From Gentiana macrophylla (taxonomy: Eukaryota; Streptophyta; Magnoliopsida; Gentianales; Gentianaceae), in NCBI GenBank assembly GCA_026214975.1, contig CM047815.1, forward strand, positions 61,263,852 through 61,327,851: a DNA stretch of 64,000 nt. The letters are read 5' to 3'. A program made the position numbers and the translations under genes. The notes below the pieces were generated by a model that was given only the letters and a program-made list of their open reading frames with translations, searched no databases and was not told the DNA's origin. Shown one piece after another: positions 12,880-25,995 of the stretch; positions within the stretch are counted from its first letter, which is position 1, and each line of letters opens with the position of its first letter.

Positions 12880-13490
12880 CGCCTCAGGGCCAGGCGCAGT
12901 AGCGCCCAAATAGTCGTAAATGTCAGGTCAATCGCTAGATCGCTGCCGTCATAAACTTGTGCAAAAGAAATTGCTTAGAGTTAATGAGCGCTTTATGTAT
13001 ATAAAAGTGGCGTTCTCTTATTTTACCGATGTGGGACTTGACCCGGTGCAGTAGTATTAAATGAGTCGTAAATGTCAGGTCAATCGCTTAGATGCCAGTC
13101 ATCGCATTGTCTAAAAGAGTTAACCGGAGTTAATGAAGCCTTTATGTCTCACACTTATATAAAGCAACTTAATGAGGCACTTTATATCTCACACTTATAT
13201 AGGGTGAAACATTCTCCCCACTTATAAGGGGTCGCGTCCTCGCCAGGGGCGGCCGAGGCTGATAGGATCGTCACTCTGGGAAGTAGCTAGAGGCCATCCT
13301 CTGAATCTGATTTTGTAATGCCTCAGGACCAGGCCCAGTAGCGGCTAAATAGTCGTAAATGTCAGGTCAATCTTGAGCCTCCGTCCTCGGCTTGTAAAAA
13401 AATTGCTTAGGGTTAATGAGGCTTTATGTCTCACACTTATATAAAAAGGTGATCATTCTCTTATTTTACCGATGTGGGACGTTACAAATA
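12880..13490. repeat. Three diverged copies of a short interspersed unit upstream of NPF
   Basis: Three blocks of about 160 bases share the same series: 'ccaggcgcagtagcg', 'agtcgtaaatgtcaggtcaat', 'gttaatgaggctttatgtct', 'cacacttatata', and in two of them 'tcttattttaccgatgtggg'. They start near 12882, 13040 and 13318. The middle copy has an internal duplication of the 'cacacttatata' part. The family is not one I can name. The array ends about 130 bases before the NPF start codon. Confidence 0.8.
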
Positions 13491-13562
13491 CCCTTTATAG
13501 GCATGAAATGAAAATAAGTTTGGGGTGGGGGGTTTGGTGGGTTGGGCGAGACTCATGCAGTC

Positions 13563-13569
13563 TATAAAT
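13563..13569 (+). promoter_or_regulatory. Candidate TATA box of the NPF gene
   Basis: TATAAAT lies 51 bases before the ATG at 13621. This spacing allows a transcription start roughly 30 bases downstream and a short 5' leader. The position makes sense but no start site can be seen in sequence alone. Confidence 0.5.
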
Positions 13570-13620
13570 ATCCTAACTTGTTGAGTGTAGCAAAAGGGAA
13601 AGAAACACAACAAAGGAGAA

Positions 13621-16600
13621 ATGGATAGAGTTGAGAAGAAAGGTTTTTTAGCTCAAAAAGAGAAGGGTGGCATAGTGACTATGCCTTTCATATTTGGTAC
13701 TCAATTAATCAATTAACCAGCTGCTCTATTTTTCCAGTTCCATATTAATTTAATGTTGTAGCTGTCTTCTAGTTTACTAATTAATCATCTTGATGATGTG
13801 CAGCTAATGAAGTGACTGAAAAGCTGGCAGTTGTGGGATTTAGTGCAAACATGATTAGCTACTTAACAACACAACTCCATATGCCCCTTACTAAGGCTGC
13901 TAATACTCTTACAAATTTCTCTGGCACTGCCAGTCTCACTCCTTTACTTGGAGCTTTCATTGCTGATTCTTTTGCTGGAAGGTTTTGGACCATCACTGTT
14001 GCTTCAACCATCTACCAAATAGTTGAGTATTTCTTTAATTTCACACCCCCCACACTCTCCAATCAAAAATACTGATACTTCCTTAACACACATGATATCC
14101 AGGGAATGATCATCTTGACATTGTCAGCAATACTCCCAAAACTAAGGCCACCCCCTTGTAAAAACGATGAAGTCTGCAAAGAAGCCAGTTCTAGTCAACT
14201 TGCCATTCTATACATTTCTCTCTTACTGACTGCAATAGGGTCAGGAGGGATTAGGCCATGTGTTGTATCATTTGGTGCTGATCAATTCGACGAATCGGAT
14301 CCGAAGCAAAAGACAAGTACATGGAAGTTCTTCAACTGGTATTACTTCTGCATGGGTGCATCCATGCTTGTTGCTGTAACAGTAATTGTATACATTCAAG
14401 ATTATGTAAGTTGGGGATGGGGGCTCGGCGTTCCGACGGTGGCGATGGCGTTTTCGATCATCACCTTCGTATTTGGATACCCTTTATATAGAAAATTGGA
14501 TCCTGCAGGTAGCCCTTTTACTAGGTTGATGCAGGTGTGTGTTGCAGCTTACAAGAAAAGGAAAGTTGCAATGGTTTCTGATCCTAAATTGTTGTATGAA
14601 AATCAAGATCTTGATGCTTCTATATCTCTTGGAGGCAGGCTTATCCACACTAATCATATGAAGTAAGTGCTTCTAATTAAGATCCTTATCAATGTTCAAT
14701 TTCATGTTTACTAATTGATGAATTATTTCTACTTAAACAATAGTCTACACCTCAATATAAGTGGTGTGCGTACGTAGTGTCGGATACGGGCGATTTATGG
14801 GCGACTAATGGGCGGTAGGTTTATGGGCGGTATTATGGGCCTAAAATGGATGGTCCTGCTTATTTATGGGCTGTTTCGCTCATTTTTAGGTAAAGAATAG
14901 TTGAGGATTTTGAAATTTTGGGTGAAATAAATTCGTCGAAGAAGATCATATCGTTACTTTTTTTAAAATATATATTTATAACATGATATTGATTTCCGGA
15001 CAATTGTTGTGCTATCACATGTATCAACGGACCACACAGACCTATGACTAACAAACAACTTTTTTTTATGTCTTTTTCTGATATATAACATGCCATGCCC
15101 ATTACCACATTTTTATATCACTTTTCTTTGTCACTTACCTCATATGATCAATCATTTGTTGTATTCTTCTCAAATAATTTTATTTTATTTTATAATTTCT
15201 TTTATTTATCTAGTTTACCTATCAAGTTGAAAATGCTGATGCTTGTCCCATTGCTCCTCTTCTGGCCAATCAATAAGTGAACCATAAATTATCTGCAGAG
15301 CCATCTCTATCTATTGCCCAAGGGAAACTTGAAAAATAGGTTTAGAAAAAAAAGAGACTTGAAAAATTATACCTCAAATTTAAATATTTGATATATATGC
15401 CAGCAGGAAGTTACTTGCTAAATATACCTAGTAGGAATGACGCACGCGTCACGCGTGACCGATGCACACAACCCGCATACAGAGCCGTCCCTGGGGAGTG
15501 AGGCGGCCAACAAGGCCATGCAGCCAGGCGCAGCACCCCACACTTACTTTATGATTTTAGGCGCGTTTTTTCACGTGTAATAGAAGTGTATTTTTAGGTT
15601 ATTTTTTATTTTTTTACTCAAGTTAAAACACTAGTAAAACCCAAATTTATAGTCAAATTCAGTGAAAGAAAGTCTAATCGAATTTCATTACCTTTTTTTA
15701 TAAAGCTCATGAACATAGTATACTTAAAAAATAGTTGTGATATATTATTTTTTTCACAGATTCGTAGGCCGGCCTTAAATTTTATTGGCTTGCGGGCTCC
15801 GATTCTGTGAGGGACGGCCTTGCCCGAAGACGCCACAGCGCGTCGCGCGTGACCGACCGACGACGCATCCCCATACACCTGCACCTTTCGTGGTGTATAA
15901 ATATAGCTAAAATCCGAATATTCTTACAATCGAAATCCGAATATCCAGATGTAGCATAGGTTGTTACAATGTGCTCGGCAATTTTATTACTTAATCAAAA
16001 TTGATTATTGCAATAATGATCAGATTTCTGGACAAAGCTGCAATTGTAACAGAAGGAGATGATATCAAAGCACCGAATTTCTGGAACCTAAACACAGTTC
16101 ACCGTGTCGAAGAACTTAAATCACTTATCAGAATGGGACCAATATGGGCAGCTGGAATCCTCATCATAACAGCATACTCTCAACAAGGCACCTTCTCATT
16201 ACAACAAGCAAAAACCATGAACAGACACCTCACAAAATCCTTCCAAATTCCAGCAGGATCCATGACAGTCTTCACATTGTCGTCAATGCTATCCACAATC
16301 ATTGTTTATGATCGTTTTCTTGTTCCCATTCTCAAGAAATACACCGGCCTCGAACGTGGCATGACATTTTTAACGCGAATGGGAGTTGGCTTTGTCATTT
16401 CAATACTAGCAACATTTGTAGCTGGCTTTGCAGAAATTAAGAGGAAAAATGCAGCGTTTTCACACGGACTAATTGATAAACCTCACGAAATAATTCCCAT
16501 TTCGGTTTTATGGATCGCTCCACAGTATTGCCTACATGGGGTAGCTGAGGCCTTCATGTCAATTGGGCATCTTGAGTTTTTCTATGATCAGGCACCAGAA

Positions 16601-16915
16601 AGCATGAGGAGCACTGCAACTGCACTTTTCTGGTTAGCCATTTCAGCTGGGAATTACATGAGTACTTTGTTGGTTACAATAGTGCATAAATACACTGCAA
16701 GCCCTGATGGATCATCCAATTGGCTTCCGGATAATAACTTGAACCGAGGAAAGTTGGAGTATTTTTACTGGTTGATCACGTTGATGCAAGTAGCTAACTT
16801 CATCTATTACCTTTTCTGTGCGAAATTCTACACATTTAAGCCAATTATTCAAGTCCGTGATAATCGAAATGATGATCAAAAGGAAGAAGGGCTCCATCTC
16901 TCAAATCATGTTTAG
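13621..16915 (+). CDS. NPF3.1: NRT1/PTR-family proton-coupled transporter, NPF3.1-like
   Basis: Four exons join without a break: 13621-13696, 13804-14021, 14103-14662 and 16024-16915 (stop TAG at 16913-16915). All introns have GT/AG borders. The product is 581 aa, the usual size of plant NPF proteins with 12 membrane segments in the plasma membrane. The family's proton-coupling E-x-x-E-K/R motif is visible as 'NEVTEK' (residues 27-32), and 'FNWYYFCMGASM' and 'GTFSLQQA' are typical family stretches. Sequence style fits subfamily NPF3, whose Arabidopsis member transports nitrate/nitrite and gibberellin; the substrate here is not provable. Intron 3 is long (1361 bases) and contains repeat DNA. 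This is the only gene in the window that looks intact. Confidence 0.9.
15440..15882. mobile_element. Small non-autonomous transposon-like insertion inside NPF intron 3
   Basis: Inverted copies of 'gccgtccct' occur at about 15484 and, in reverse, 15810, about 330 bases apart. They resemble terminal repeats of small plant hAT-like elements. Outside them are related stretches, 'gcgtcacgcgtgaccgat' near 15446 and 'gcgtcgcgcgtgaccga' near 15840. No transposase is encoded. The type is a guess from the terminal pattern. Confidence 0.35.
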
Positions 16916-17015
16916 CTTCACATTGCAGATCAACTCTTTGTGATTATATTAATTAGTCTATTACAGTTTCTAGTCTAAAGGTAGAAGTTCAATAATTTCG
17001 GACGCCGCTTATTTG

Positions 17016-17021
17016 AATAAA
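17016..17021 (+). terminator. Candidate polyadenylation signal of NPF
   Basis: AATAAA lies about 100 bases after the NPF stop codon, a normal distance for a plant 3' end. Confidence 0.5.
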
Positions 17022-17798
17022 AAACTTTTATTACAAAACATTAAAAGAATATATATTGTTACCCCATTACATTATCTGACATAAGAGTATCACCTTGAGT
17101 ACGTGACGGTTCTATAAAAAAACTAATGTTCTTGAAATTGACATTAGCCACCATCGTTCATGTCTGTGACGTTTTCCTTATAAAAAATGATTATAAATAA
17201 TGTGCTTTTTCTAAGTAAATTATATATGTAGTGTATTGATCATCAATTATGATGTTAGAATCGTATTAACTAATTAATGAGAGCAATAATATTAGGAGGA
17301 ATGAGGGAGAAGGACATAAATATTTCATCAATTGAATAGAAGGACGATCTTTTGAAGCTTTTGCGTAAAGAATACAAAACTATTTATCCATCATCGAAAT
17401 TCACTTTTGTTCAAATTCATTATCAAAAATTCACTAATTTTCAAAATTCATTTATCGAAAGTCATTTGATTTTCTGGATTATTGTAGAAAATTCAATGAT
17501 TTGGGATTCATTGAGAGATTCACCGATTTTAGGGATTAATCGTTTGTCATTCCATTATAAAAATTATGCATTGTCGTTTCTCTCATAAAAAAATATGTAA
17601 ATTTGTCACATGTTAGTTAAAAATATTCCAGATTGTGTCCTTATCCCTAATTATCCTATAATATTACCCACCAATATATGATGCATACGACTATATATAT
17701 ATTATCACTCAGGTCCTAATCTTCTGCGTGAAAAAGGATCCTTTGAATAGTTTGATTATATCCTTAAAAAAAGAATAATTGAGTAATATTATTAGTAT

Positions 17799-17851
<53 letters not shown>

Positions 17852-18182
17852 TTTGGCCCCAGTATCCTTTTTTTCTTATTGTTTCATGGTATCAATTTAA
17901 CATTCTCCTCTCTTCTACGTTACTACGTACAATCATTGTTTGCATCCATCAATGTTGGGTGGAGGGATTTTTAAATGTAATTATCCTACAAGGAAGAAGC
18001 TGGCAGACAAGGCAAGCATGCGTACGTTGTCGGCTCCTCTAAATATTTCAAAGAAGCCCATTCACGGGTCTACGATCAGACGAGTTGGGATCGAGTAGTC
18101 ATTCTCTGTGGATTTTATAACACATCCGCCACAAAAATCACACAAATAAGTGCATGACATATTCACTACATTTTTATCCATT
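17022..18182. other. Intergenic, no supported gene
   Basis: AT-rich DNA downstream of NPF. It holds repeated 'tcattta'/'ttcattatc' words near 17390-17500 and an (AT)n microsatellite at 17803-17848. No domain is visible in any frame. Confidence 0.5.
17803..17848. repeat. (AT)n microsatellite
   Basis: About 22 uninterrupted TA units followed by a T run. Confidence 0.95.
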
Positions 18183-18197
18183 GATTATGATAATTAA

Positions 18198-19074
18198 AAG
18201 CAAACCCCCCTCCTCGACTTAAACGCTCCCGGTGTTTTAGCAGGAGAGGCTTTTAATTTTAGTTTGTTTGTTGTTTGTGTCTTCCCTCGTTTCCCTCTTT
18301 CTTCATGTTTCCTATGACGCCGATCTCCATGGTTGGTGGTGCTGCTCAGCTTTTCCGGCCACCTGTCGTTGTGGACCAGATCTGATCTGATGTCTCCGGC
18401 GATTGAGAAGCTTTTGCTCCGGTGATGGCCGGTTTCCATGTTGTTTTTGGTGCTGACGGCGGTGGTCTTCTCCTAGCGGCGGATCAATGGTGGCGGTGGT
18501 GTTTTAGGAATTTGTTTGTGCCTGGGCCGTCTCCTCCCTCCGACGGCAGATCCGTTTGTTTTCTTTTTGAGGGGGAGCTGTGGTTGAGCGGTATAACTGT
18601 CTCCCTTACCGGCTGGTGGCGCAATCCATCGCTGTGTGGCTTACATAACTCCGTTGAGGCTCCGGGCTCTTAATTGGCGGTTATGGTAGTCGTTCTTTTG
18701 ACGGAGGAGTTAGTCATCTCTTACGGGCTTCTCTCTCTGCCCGGAGGCGGCGGTCGGTGTCGGTGGGCTCCGGTGGCGTCCATCATGGTTCATGGTTTCA
18801 GTTTTGCTGGCCTTTTGTTTTTCTTTGTCTTTCTCTTGTTGTTTTAGTTCTATGTCTGTGTGTGTCGAATAATAGGTTACCGAGAGGACCCATAATATGC
18901 GAACGTCTTCTTTCGGAAAAATATTATTTCCTTCTGTTCAGCACCCTCGACCCGACCAGTTATTTGACTTTGTTGTAATGTTTGTTGCTTGTTGTGCGGC
19001 TACGGTTTTGGCCGCGTTGTAAGTTCGGTTTATCCAATTTTTAATAAAATTTTCGTCCTTGGGAAAAAAAAAAA
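18198..19074 (+). mobile_element. Retroposed non-LTR element with poly-A tail and 15-bp TSD
   Basis: The 15-base sequence GATTATGATAATTAA stands at 18183-18197 and again at 19075-19089. The 3' copy directly follows an A run of about a dozen bases. Between them lie 877 bases that are richer in G and C than the surroundings. The 3' part ends in a T-rich stretch with 'taataaaattttcgtccttg' just before the tail. This is the signature of target-primed reverse transcription. No reverse transcriptase is encoded, so it is a non-autonomous LINE derivative, SINE-like element or retrocopy. The open frames inside have no recognised domain. Confidence 0.8.
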
Positions 19075-19089
19075 GATTATGATAATTAA

Positions 19090-21057
19090 GACACACGTTA
19101 TTCAATTGTCATAACTCCTACACTTTAATCAATGGTTAAAAAGTATGCAGTGAATGTGCATTGCATCTATTGTGTAGTGCACGTATAATTTTCCGGATTT
19201 CAGACGTGAGATGATCCCTTACTATTGTTATTCCGGATTAACACTTAGTTTTTTGTTTTGTTGTTGTTGTTTGGGAAAACATTGTAATTTTACTAAAATG
19301 AGAAAAGAAGGTTACAAGGTTCATGGGCCACTTCCGGCTTCCTCCAAAAAGACATGCATCCTCAACGTACTTTCCTCACATTCTTAAAACAATAGTCTAA
19401 AAAACTCGATCGATGTGGAAAAAACCGGATGCTAGGAAATAGCTATGGTTAAATATCATAAATGTACGACTCAAAACTTAAATATTATTCGAAAAACAAT
19501 CCATATGTTACTACCTTAATTTCCATTTAAGGAAACTACATACATGGACAGGAGAGAGCCATTTGTTTTATGAATGTATCAATTTAATTTGGCAGTTGAA
19601 CAACCTTCCGAAACAAGACAGTTAAACCTCGATAAATGAATAGTCTCGCTAAACGAATATTTTTTTCTGGTCCCGAAAGTATTCATTTATCGAGGTTTAA
19701 CTATACACGTATATTCAAATTTCCCACAGAAAATGACGTTCGTTCATATCCTTCCCATCATTTCATCTTTTTGTTAATGCTGCTACATTTTATTAAGCTA
19801 AAAGGGAGTATAGTGTTGTGACGATGCTGATTATCGTCGGGTATGCAATCCGGGCCTAAATACTCCTAGAACGACTTATCAAGAATTCTAACAATGGGGA
19901 TGGTGATTTCAATGTGTTTATGATCGAGCACGAGAGTTGGTTTCTCTCAAGTTGCCTACGTATCCAATGTGTGCGATTGGAATAAAGTCTTTCGTAGTTC
20001 CTTAGGGTAGTTTATATATGGAGGCGTCTCGCCCCTTGTCTTGTTGGACAAGTCTAGGATTCTTAAACCCTAAGGTTTATTAAGCGTGAATCTTTATAGG
20101 GGATAATTATGACTGCATTTAAACTATAAGATCTGTGTCCTATAATCAAGGGATTCTTCCCTTTTGTATCCTATTATATAGGCACGTGCGTGAATTACCC
20201 TTACAGGGAAAGACCCGGACGTCCTGCGTCATGCTCCTCTGATCGTCTCGACCAGGCTGGCCCGACCATCAAGACCGAGCCGCCCTGCGGTGGTCAGTTC
20301 GGGAAGAACTAGGACAGACCTCCCTCCTGGGGTGAGGTTTGAATAACCTGGGGCCCCTGGCCTTAATATTTTTCCCTCTAGATATTATGAAGCCACTCAC
20401 TGAGTGACACGTGGCGAGGTCTACTCTGGTCCTCATCATAAGCCCCCCAGGTCCGACCTGACCCTGTCAGGGTAGGGCGGACCTGACTTAGGCAGAACGC
20501 AGCTCTGCTATTTTACAAAGTCAAGGGTAGCCTTGCCACGTGGCTGCGTTGCTGTCATTAGTTAGCTATGGAAAGCACATGAAACAAATCGTTTCTTTAC
20601 ACGCTTTAATGATGGGGCGGTTTTCTCCATATTCCTTTTTGGAGTTTATAACCCCTAAGTCCTGTCACGTCTCTTCAGACGTTACACATATTCATTTAAA
20701 TCCGGGATTGAAGCTGCCGGTTGCCATTCCAACTTTCAACTCCTTGAGTCAAGTAAGCTCATCGTACTTTTTCCATTTTATTTTACTTGTTGTTAATGAG
20801 TGAGCATGTGATCCTCACTAATAGTTCCATTGAGGCTTTGTTTGAGTCTGAACCAGAATCGGAAAACGAAACTTCCCAATCTAGGGTTAATCCTGAAAAC
20901 CCCAGTCCTCTACCGGTCGAAAGCTCTGCTCCCAAACCCTTAATCAATCGCATGGGATTTGAACATCTATTTTTAGCCCCCCCGATACGATCCGTCCTAC
21001 ACCGGTCCTCCATGCTCCTCCGGCACTTCTAAACTCGTTCTGACACTGAAAGCACAC
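19090..21057. other. Non-coding flank, probably leader/LTR region of a gypsy-type remnant
   Basis: From about 19830 the sequence turns richer in G and C and reads like LTR or leader sequence ('ggtccgacctgaccctgtca' near 20450). It precedes a gypsy-type gag remnant on the same strand. I could not find a matching second LTR. A short inverted pair, 'aacctcgataaatgaa' near 19625 and 'ttcatttatcgaggttt' near 19683, forms a hairpin. No gene is supported. Confidence 0.35.
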
Positions 21058-22165
21058 ATGGCCTTAAAATCTCAGGCCGCTTGTCATGGTATTGATACCA
21101 AACTGACCAAAAAGGACGTGTCCTCCCTCTGCAAGCAGTACAACTTGGAGAATCCATTGTTCAAACCCACCGTTCCTGGTCCTGGCGTCTATGCCTACCG
21201 ATCTCCGGCCGGTTGTTGTGCCGTCTACAAGGAGCAACACGTGGTCTACAGTTTCCCATTTGTCTAGCCATACTGGCCATCCTAGATCATTACGGGCTGG
21301 GTCTAGCTCAGATAGTCCCAAACGGAATAAGGGCTATAATGGGCTTCGCCATTTGGTGCCGGTGCGCATGTATCCCTTTCACTGTTCAAATATTTTGACT
21401 TTTTTATCAATGCAAACAAGTGCCAGACTAGGCCGGGTATTACTGCTTTCCACAGCAAGGAGACTTCTACAAAGAGGTCCAATTCACCGAGATGGGCGAA
21501 TCTTCTTACAAGGGATGGAAATCCCGATTCTTCTTCATATGCCCGGAGGTGGAAACCAACCTGGGTAGGTGGAAATCTGCCGACCTGAGCAGTGATCCTC
21601 GGCCCACGAATGTTGACAAGAAGCTGATAGACGACATTCAGAAAAGTGGTGTCGATATTAGCATGAAGAAATTTTCCTCTGAATTGATTGAATCGGCCCG
21701 ACTGCCGACAGCTGGGCCTGACCCATATAGGGAATTAACCAGGGAGGAATATAGAATTCGTAGGACTTTTGCTTTTATTTACTTGTTGTGTTTTCTGCTT
21801 TAGAGTTTATAAAATACTGGTATTAACTTCTCTGTTGTGCTATTGCAGTGGCGAACTTTGCTGAACTGGCGGATGTTGATGAGGAAGAGGAGACACCTGG
21901 GGTAGAGCCGACAGATCTAGACCAGGGGTCGGAGAGGACAGAGAGCGCTGAGCCACAGGCGGCCCGATCTGTAGGGAACATCTTGACTGCCTCTTCTACC
22001 CGGCACTTAACTGAGCTTCCTGACGACGCGCCGGGTTCCTCCGTGCGTGTAGGGATTAATCTTGTGGACGTGAGTGCAGGTACTAAGGAAGGAGATGAGG
22101 GCTATTACGGACCAATTAAGGAGGGTAGCTTGCGTATAGATTGTCTACTACCATTGTCGGAGTAG
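21058..22165 (+). pseudogene. Gypsy-type retrotransposon gag remnant (Transposase_28-like)
   Basis: Three overlapping frames make up one decayed gene. The first starts at 21058 ('MALKSQAACHGIDTKLTKKD'). The second, a shifted frame around 21255-21400, carries 'ILDHYGLGLAQIVPNGIRAI'. The third, 21492-21803, carries 'GWKSRFFFICPEVE'. This order matches the plant 'putative gypsy type transposon' domain (Pfam Transposase_28). A further acidic frame follows at 21848-22165. Frame breaks lie near 21240 and 21420. No polymerase follows. Confidence 0.65.
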
Positions 22166-25100
22166 ATAGGGTTAGGAGTTGTACCCGTAGCTGAACAATG
22201 AATAAATTCACCAATGGGGAGGACTGTTGCATGTGTGGGGAGGGAATAACTAATTACTCAGAATTGTACTAATACATTAGAAACTTGCTTTGCTTCGTGT
22301 GAACAAGCATAACCTTGTTAGTTTGAGGCACCAAAATTACCACTGTCTATATTATAGTTGGTCGTATACCATTATCGTGACAAGCTCAATCTTGATAATT
22401 AGACATTCGTACGAGTCTCTGTGGGATCGACCTTGACTCGCCAGTACTCTACTACGATAGACATAGTCCTATTGCTAGTAAGTGCTTTGCACGCGATCAC
22501 TCCCCTTGTGGTTCTCAAACTCTTTTGAGATCTCATCTACTCCCATTATCTCTTTTGGAAGAAATACCTCCTTTCGAAGACAGCACGTTTGGAGACAAAC
22601 ATTTTTGTTCCACGGGAAAGTAGACAATATCTAGCATACTTGCCAAGATATTCCACAAAGTTGCATATGTCATACTAGGCTCCAAGCCTTTCTGACCTTG
22701 CCTATGACAAATTCAAACCATCGGTTAAAATAGATTCGACATAATCCCCTTCCATATCTAATATGGAATTTATTCAACCTTATTCTTTGGAACTCGGTTA
22801 AGTATGTGTTTTGATTAAGGGCACTATCCCGAAACGTATAAGGGATATTTCGCATGGCTTACTTCACACCTTTATCGTATAAAGTGTTATTTCCATTTTA
22901 GAAACACAATCTAATTGTGTTTCCAATAATGGCATCCTTCAATGAGGAATCTTATTCCTTTTCAGACAACTTCTGAAACACCCTTTAGTCATTAACTGCT
23001 TCAATCCAATTGAAGATTAATTCCTAAGTTTCATTTATCTCATATTCATACTTCAATAAGTACATTCAACTATTTCTAAAATAGTCCAAGAGAGATAAAC
23101 AATTATTTATGGTATATATTGTCATAAGCCAACAAACATAAATATGTTTAGACTCTAGTCAATGTTTCTAGATTTTATAACCATTTTCATAAAAAGGTAT
23201 TATAGTCCTATTTGGATAAGATATGTGTAACCCACATGATTCATAATCACATGGTTCAGACGTCATCAGAATGACATCTGATCACACGACTCTCCTTCAT
23301 AGAGACTATGTCTAGAACAACCATAAATATTAAGGATAACAGCCATACAAATACTAAATTGAGATTTTATCACTATATCGTGACATTAATCTAGTATGTT
23401 AGATTCAGTGACAGTTCAACCTTGTCGGAATAACATTTATTCCTTACAATTGAATTTGTCCATTATATCCTAACGTATAGCTGAAAATATGTTCTTCATA
23501 AAAACCAGAACATAATAACATTTATTTAGTTCCCTTATCAGTTTACTAGATTCGGAATATGGTAAGTGTTACAACGTTTGCTTCACCTTCCAAATCTGTA
23601 TTTAATCTTTCTAATTTAATCACACTCGTAGGATATCATATATCCAAGAGTTGACTTGAGTTTAGATAGATTTATCTCAATGTGCTTGCCTAGAATAGAA
23701 ACTTCAATTAGTTCTCAATTTAAGCACATGCCCTAACTTTCCTTTTTAATCCTTCTAACTCTTGTAAATATTTCTTAATTTAGTCTTCATAAGACTTAAG
23801 AAAAATCACAAGAATTGTGTCTTCAATTTTCTTTCATAAAGAAAATTCACAGTTTGCTAAATAGTCTATTTAAACTTTTGAATCATATTCAAAACATGAA
23901 CTATTTAATTTACTATCAAACAATGATTAAAGAATTAAGTCGATACTTAAATCTTATAATTTTGAAAACAACCTTTCCAAAATTCGACGTGGTTATCCTT
24001 ATCCAATTCATCTAATGTTTGAATAATCATCATCGTATGACGGAGTGACCTATCGGATATCGTTACGTCCAATATGTGAATTAAAGTCTTAGAGGACTCC
24101 ATCAAATATGTAGTCTCCTTGTCTTCGACTACGAAAACGCGATTGCTCGTGTCATTGCTTATTTTAAAAAGATTAAAATTACATAACCAACTTGAGAACA
24201 TTTCTCAAATGATAACAATCATAATTTGGTTTTACTAATCGAGAATTAAAACATAAATATAAAAGTTTGCTAAAACTACAACATTAAATAAAGATAAAAG
24301 AGTGTTCTTGTTTATACATGCAAAATCAAATATGGTCTTTGGGATTATGATTTTGCTCCCACTAGTCAACTACTCCCAATTGACTTTCAAGAATTTTCCA
24401 AAATTCTTTAGTGGCTGGAATCCTATCTAGTTGACTCGATCCCCGACGTGGGCCGATCGACTGGGTCAATTTCGACGGGTAGGTACTTCTTACCAATCGC
24501 GTCCAACGCGACTTCTAGTTATTTGGCTAGTAAACTCTTTGACAATTTACATCGTCTATGTGATAGCCAACCTCATGTCTCTAAAATCAGACAGTCCTGA
24601 CGTGGGCCAATCACCGCAAGATTCTTAGTCGAGCCGTAACCTAAGTATTTATGAGATCTCATAACGATCATATCCCGATAATGACGATATACCCGAGGTA
24701 GGTCAACTCCCGACGTGGGCCGATCAGTTGGATCCGAACAAGGGCTCTTCACCGTCACTATAATATTGGGAGACATATTATAACTCGGTTTTTGTCGTGG
24801 GAGTAATTTTAAATTAATTCACTTAATTAATTTTAATTAATTACGGTCTCATCTACGTGCATATTACTACAATATCACATAAAGTAAAACATACACAACA
24901 TTCCGCGCAAAACATTAACCGGTATGATCATGGACTTTTCCTAGGTGTGGTTACGAATACAAACTGATGAAACCGCGGGCCACAACTAAGGGTAGCCGCA
25001 ACCACCAATGGATCTTGACATGCGCCATCTCCATGGATCTTTATCGCCTTTTTTTTGACTTCATCCTTGTCTTCAATTTATTTTACATAAAAATCTATCT

Positions 25101-25980
25101 AATAAATTTTACACCCGCCGCACACGGGGGGAGCTAACTGGGATGAGATAATGCAAAAATAAAACTAGGTCACGTTCTTCATAACGGCCTAGGAAAACAA
25201 TAAAAACCAACAGAAAATAAAGCATTCATATCTATCATATTGGTTGGTCAGCGTATCGATCAATCGAGTGCTATATAATCATATTATATCTACTATATAA
25301 TCCATACAATCAATATCATATGAAAAGATAAAATTTAAATTTTAACTACTTGCGTCATTGAAGCATCCAATCAATTAATTAATTAACGCTTAATTAATTA
25401 ATAACTTTAATTTCAATTTTTTAAAATTTAAACTATTTTAAATAAAAATTAAAATCAAGTGGGTCTTTTTTGTTTCTTCCTTTTGATTCTTAATCAAAAG
25501 GATGCCTTTGGTTTGTTCCAAACCAAATTTAAAGGCATCCTGGGCATTTTTCAAAAATTAAATATTTTTGGAGAAAGCCTAGGCCCTTAGGCCTTTTTCC
25601 AAAATCAAATATTTTGGAAGAGGACTAGGCCTATTCCAAAATTTTTGAATTGCCTAGACTTTGGTTCATAACCAAAACTTATTTCTTCCCAACAAATTGG
25701 GTGATGCCACATGGCTTCCCGATGGACAAACTATTTGAGTCATTGGTTAGTCACATAGCATCAACTAAAAAAAAGAGAAATTACCAACCATGGACCATAT
25801 TGAAAAATAAAGATGCACAAAACAAAACAAGAATGGGAGGGGGACGGTGGCCGCCGTCGCCACCTCTCTTCCTTTTTTTTCTTTTCGTGTATCCATAACG
25901 GATCAATATCATATATGTTTTAATCTATTGGATCTAATTTAATACGCAAATAAAAGATGCTTATTCCTTAAGCTCAAAGA
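22166..25980 (-). mobile_element. Internal, apparently non-coding part of an LTR element ending at the LTR at 25996
   Basis: Immediately right of this stretch is a primer-binding site and an LTR, both in minus orientation, so this DNA is the internal part of that element read leftward. No gag or pol domain can be made out over about 3.8 kb. A 15-base word 'cgacgtgggccgatc' or close variants occurs near 24443, 24600 and 24713. Bases 22180-22490 contain a typical retroelement stretch ('gtgggatcgacc' near 22420) that probably still belongs to the gypsy remnant on the left. The left LTR is missing. Confidence 0.5.
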
Positions 25981-25994
25981 CCGTTCTGATACCA
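25981..25994 (-). promoter_or_regulatory. Primer-binding site, tRNA-Met type
   Basis: On the minus strand this reads TGGTATCAGAACGG, one spacer base after the LTR end ...CTAACA. It is the site at which initiator tRNA-Met primes reverse transcription in many plant copia elements. Confidence 0.8.
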
Positions 25995-25995
25995 C

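Noticed and set aside
14663..16023. Separate gene inside NPF intron 3
   Set aside because: Only short open frames without domains occur; the intron has correct GT/AG borders and holds repeat-like DNA.
18194..18978. Host gene in the GC-richer block near 18200-19000
   Set aside because: The block is a retroposed element with TSD and poly-A tail, and its frames show no known domain and no continuity.
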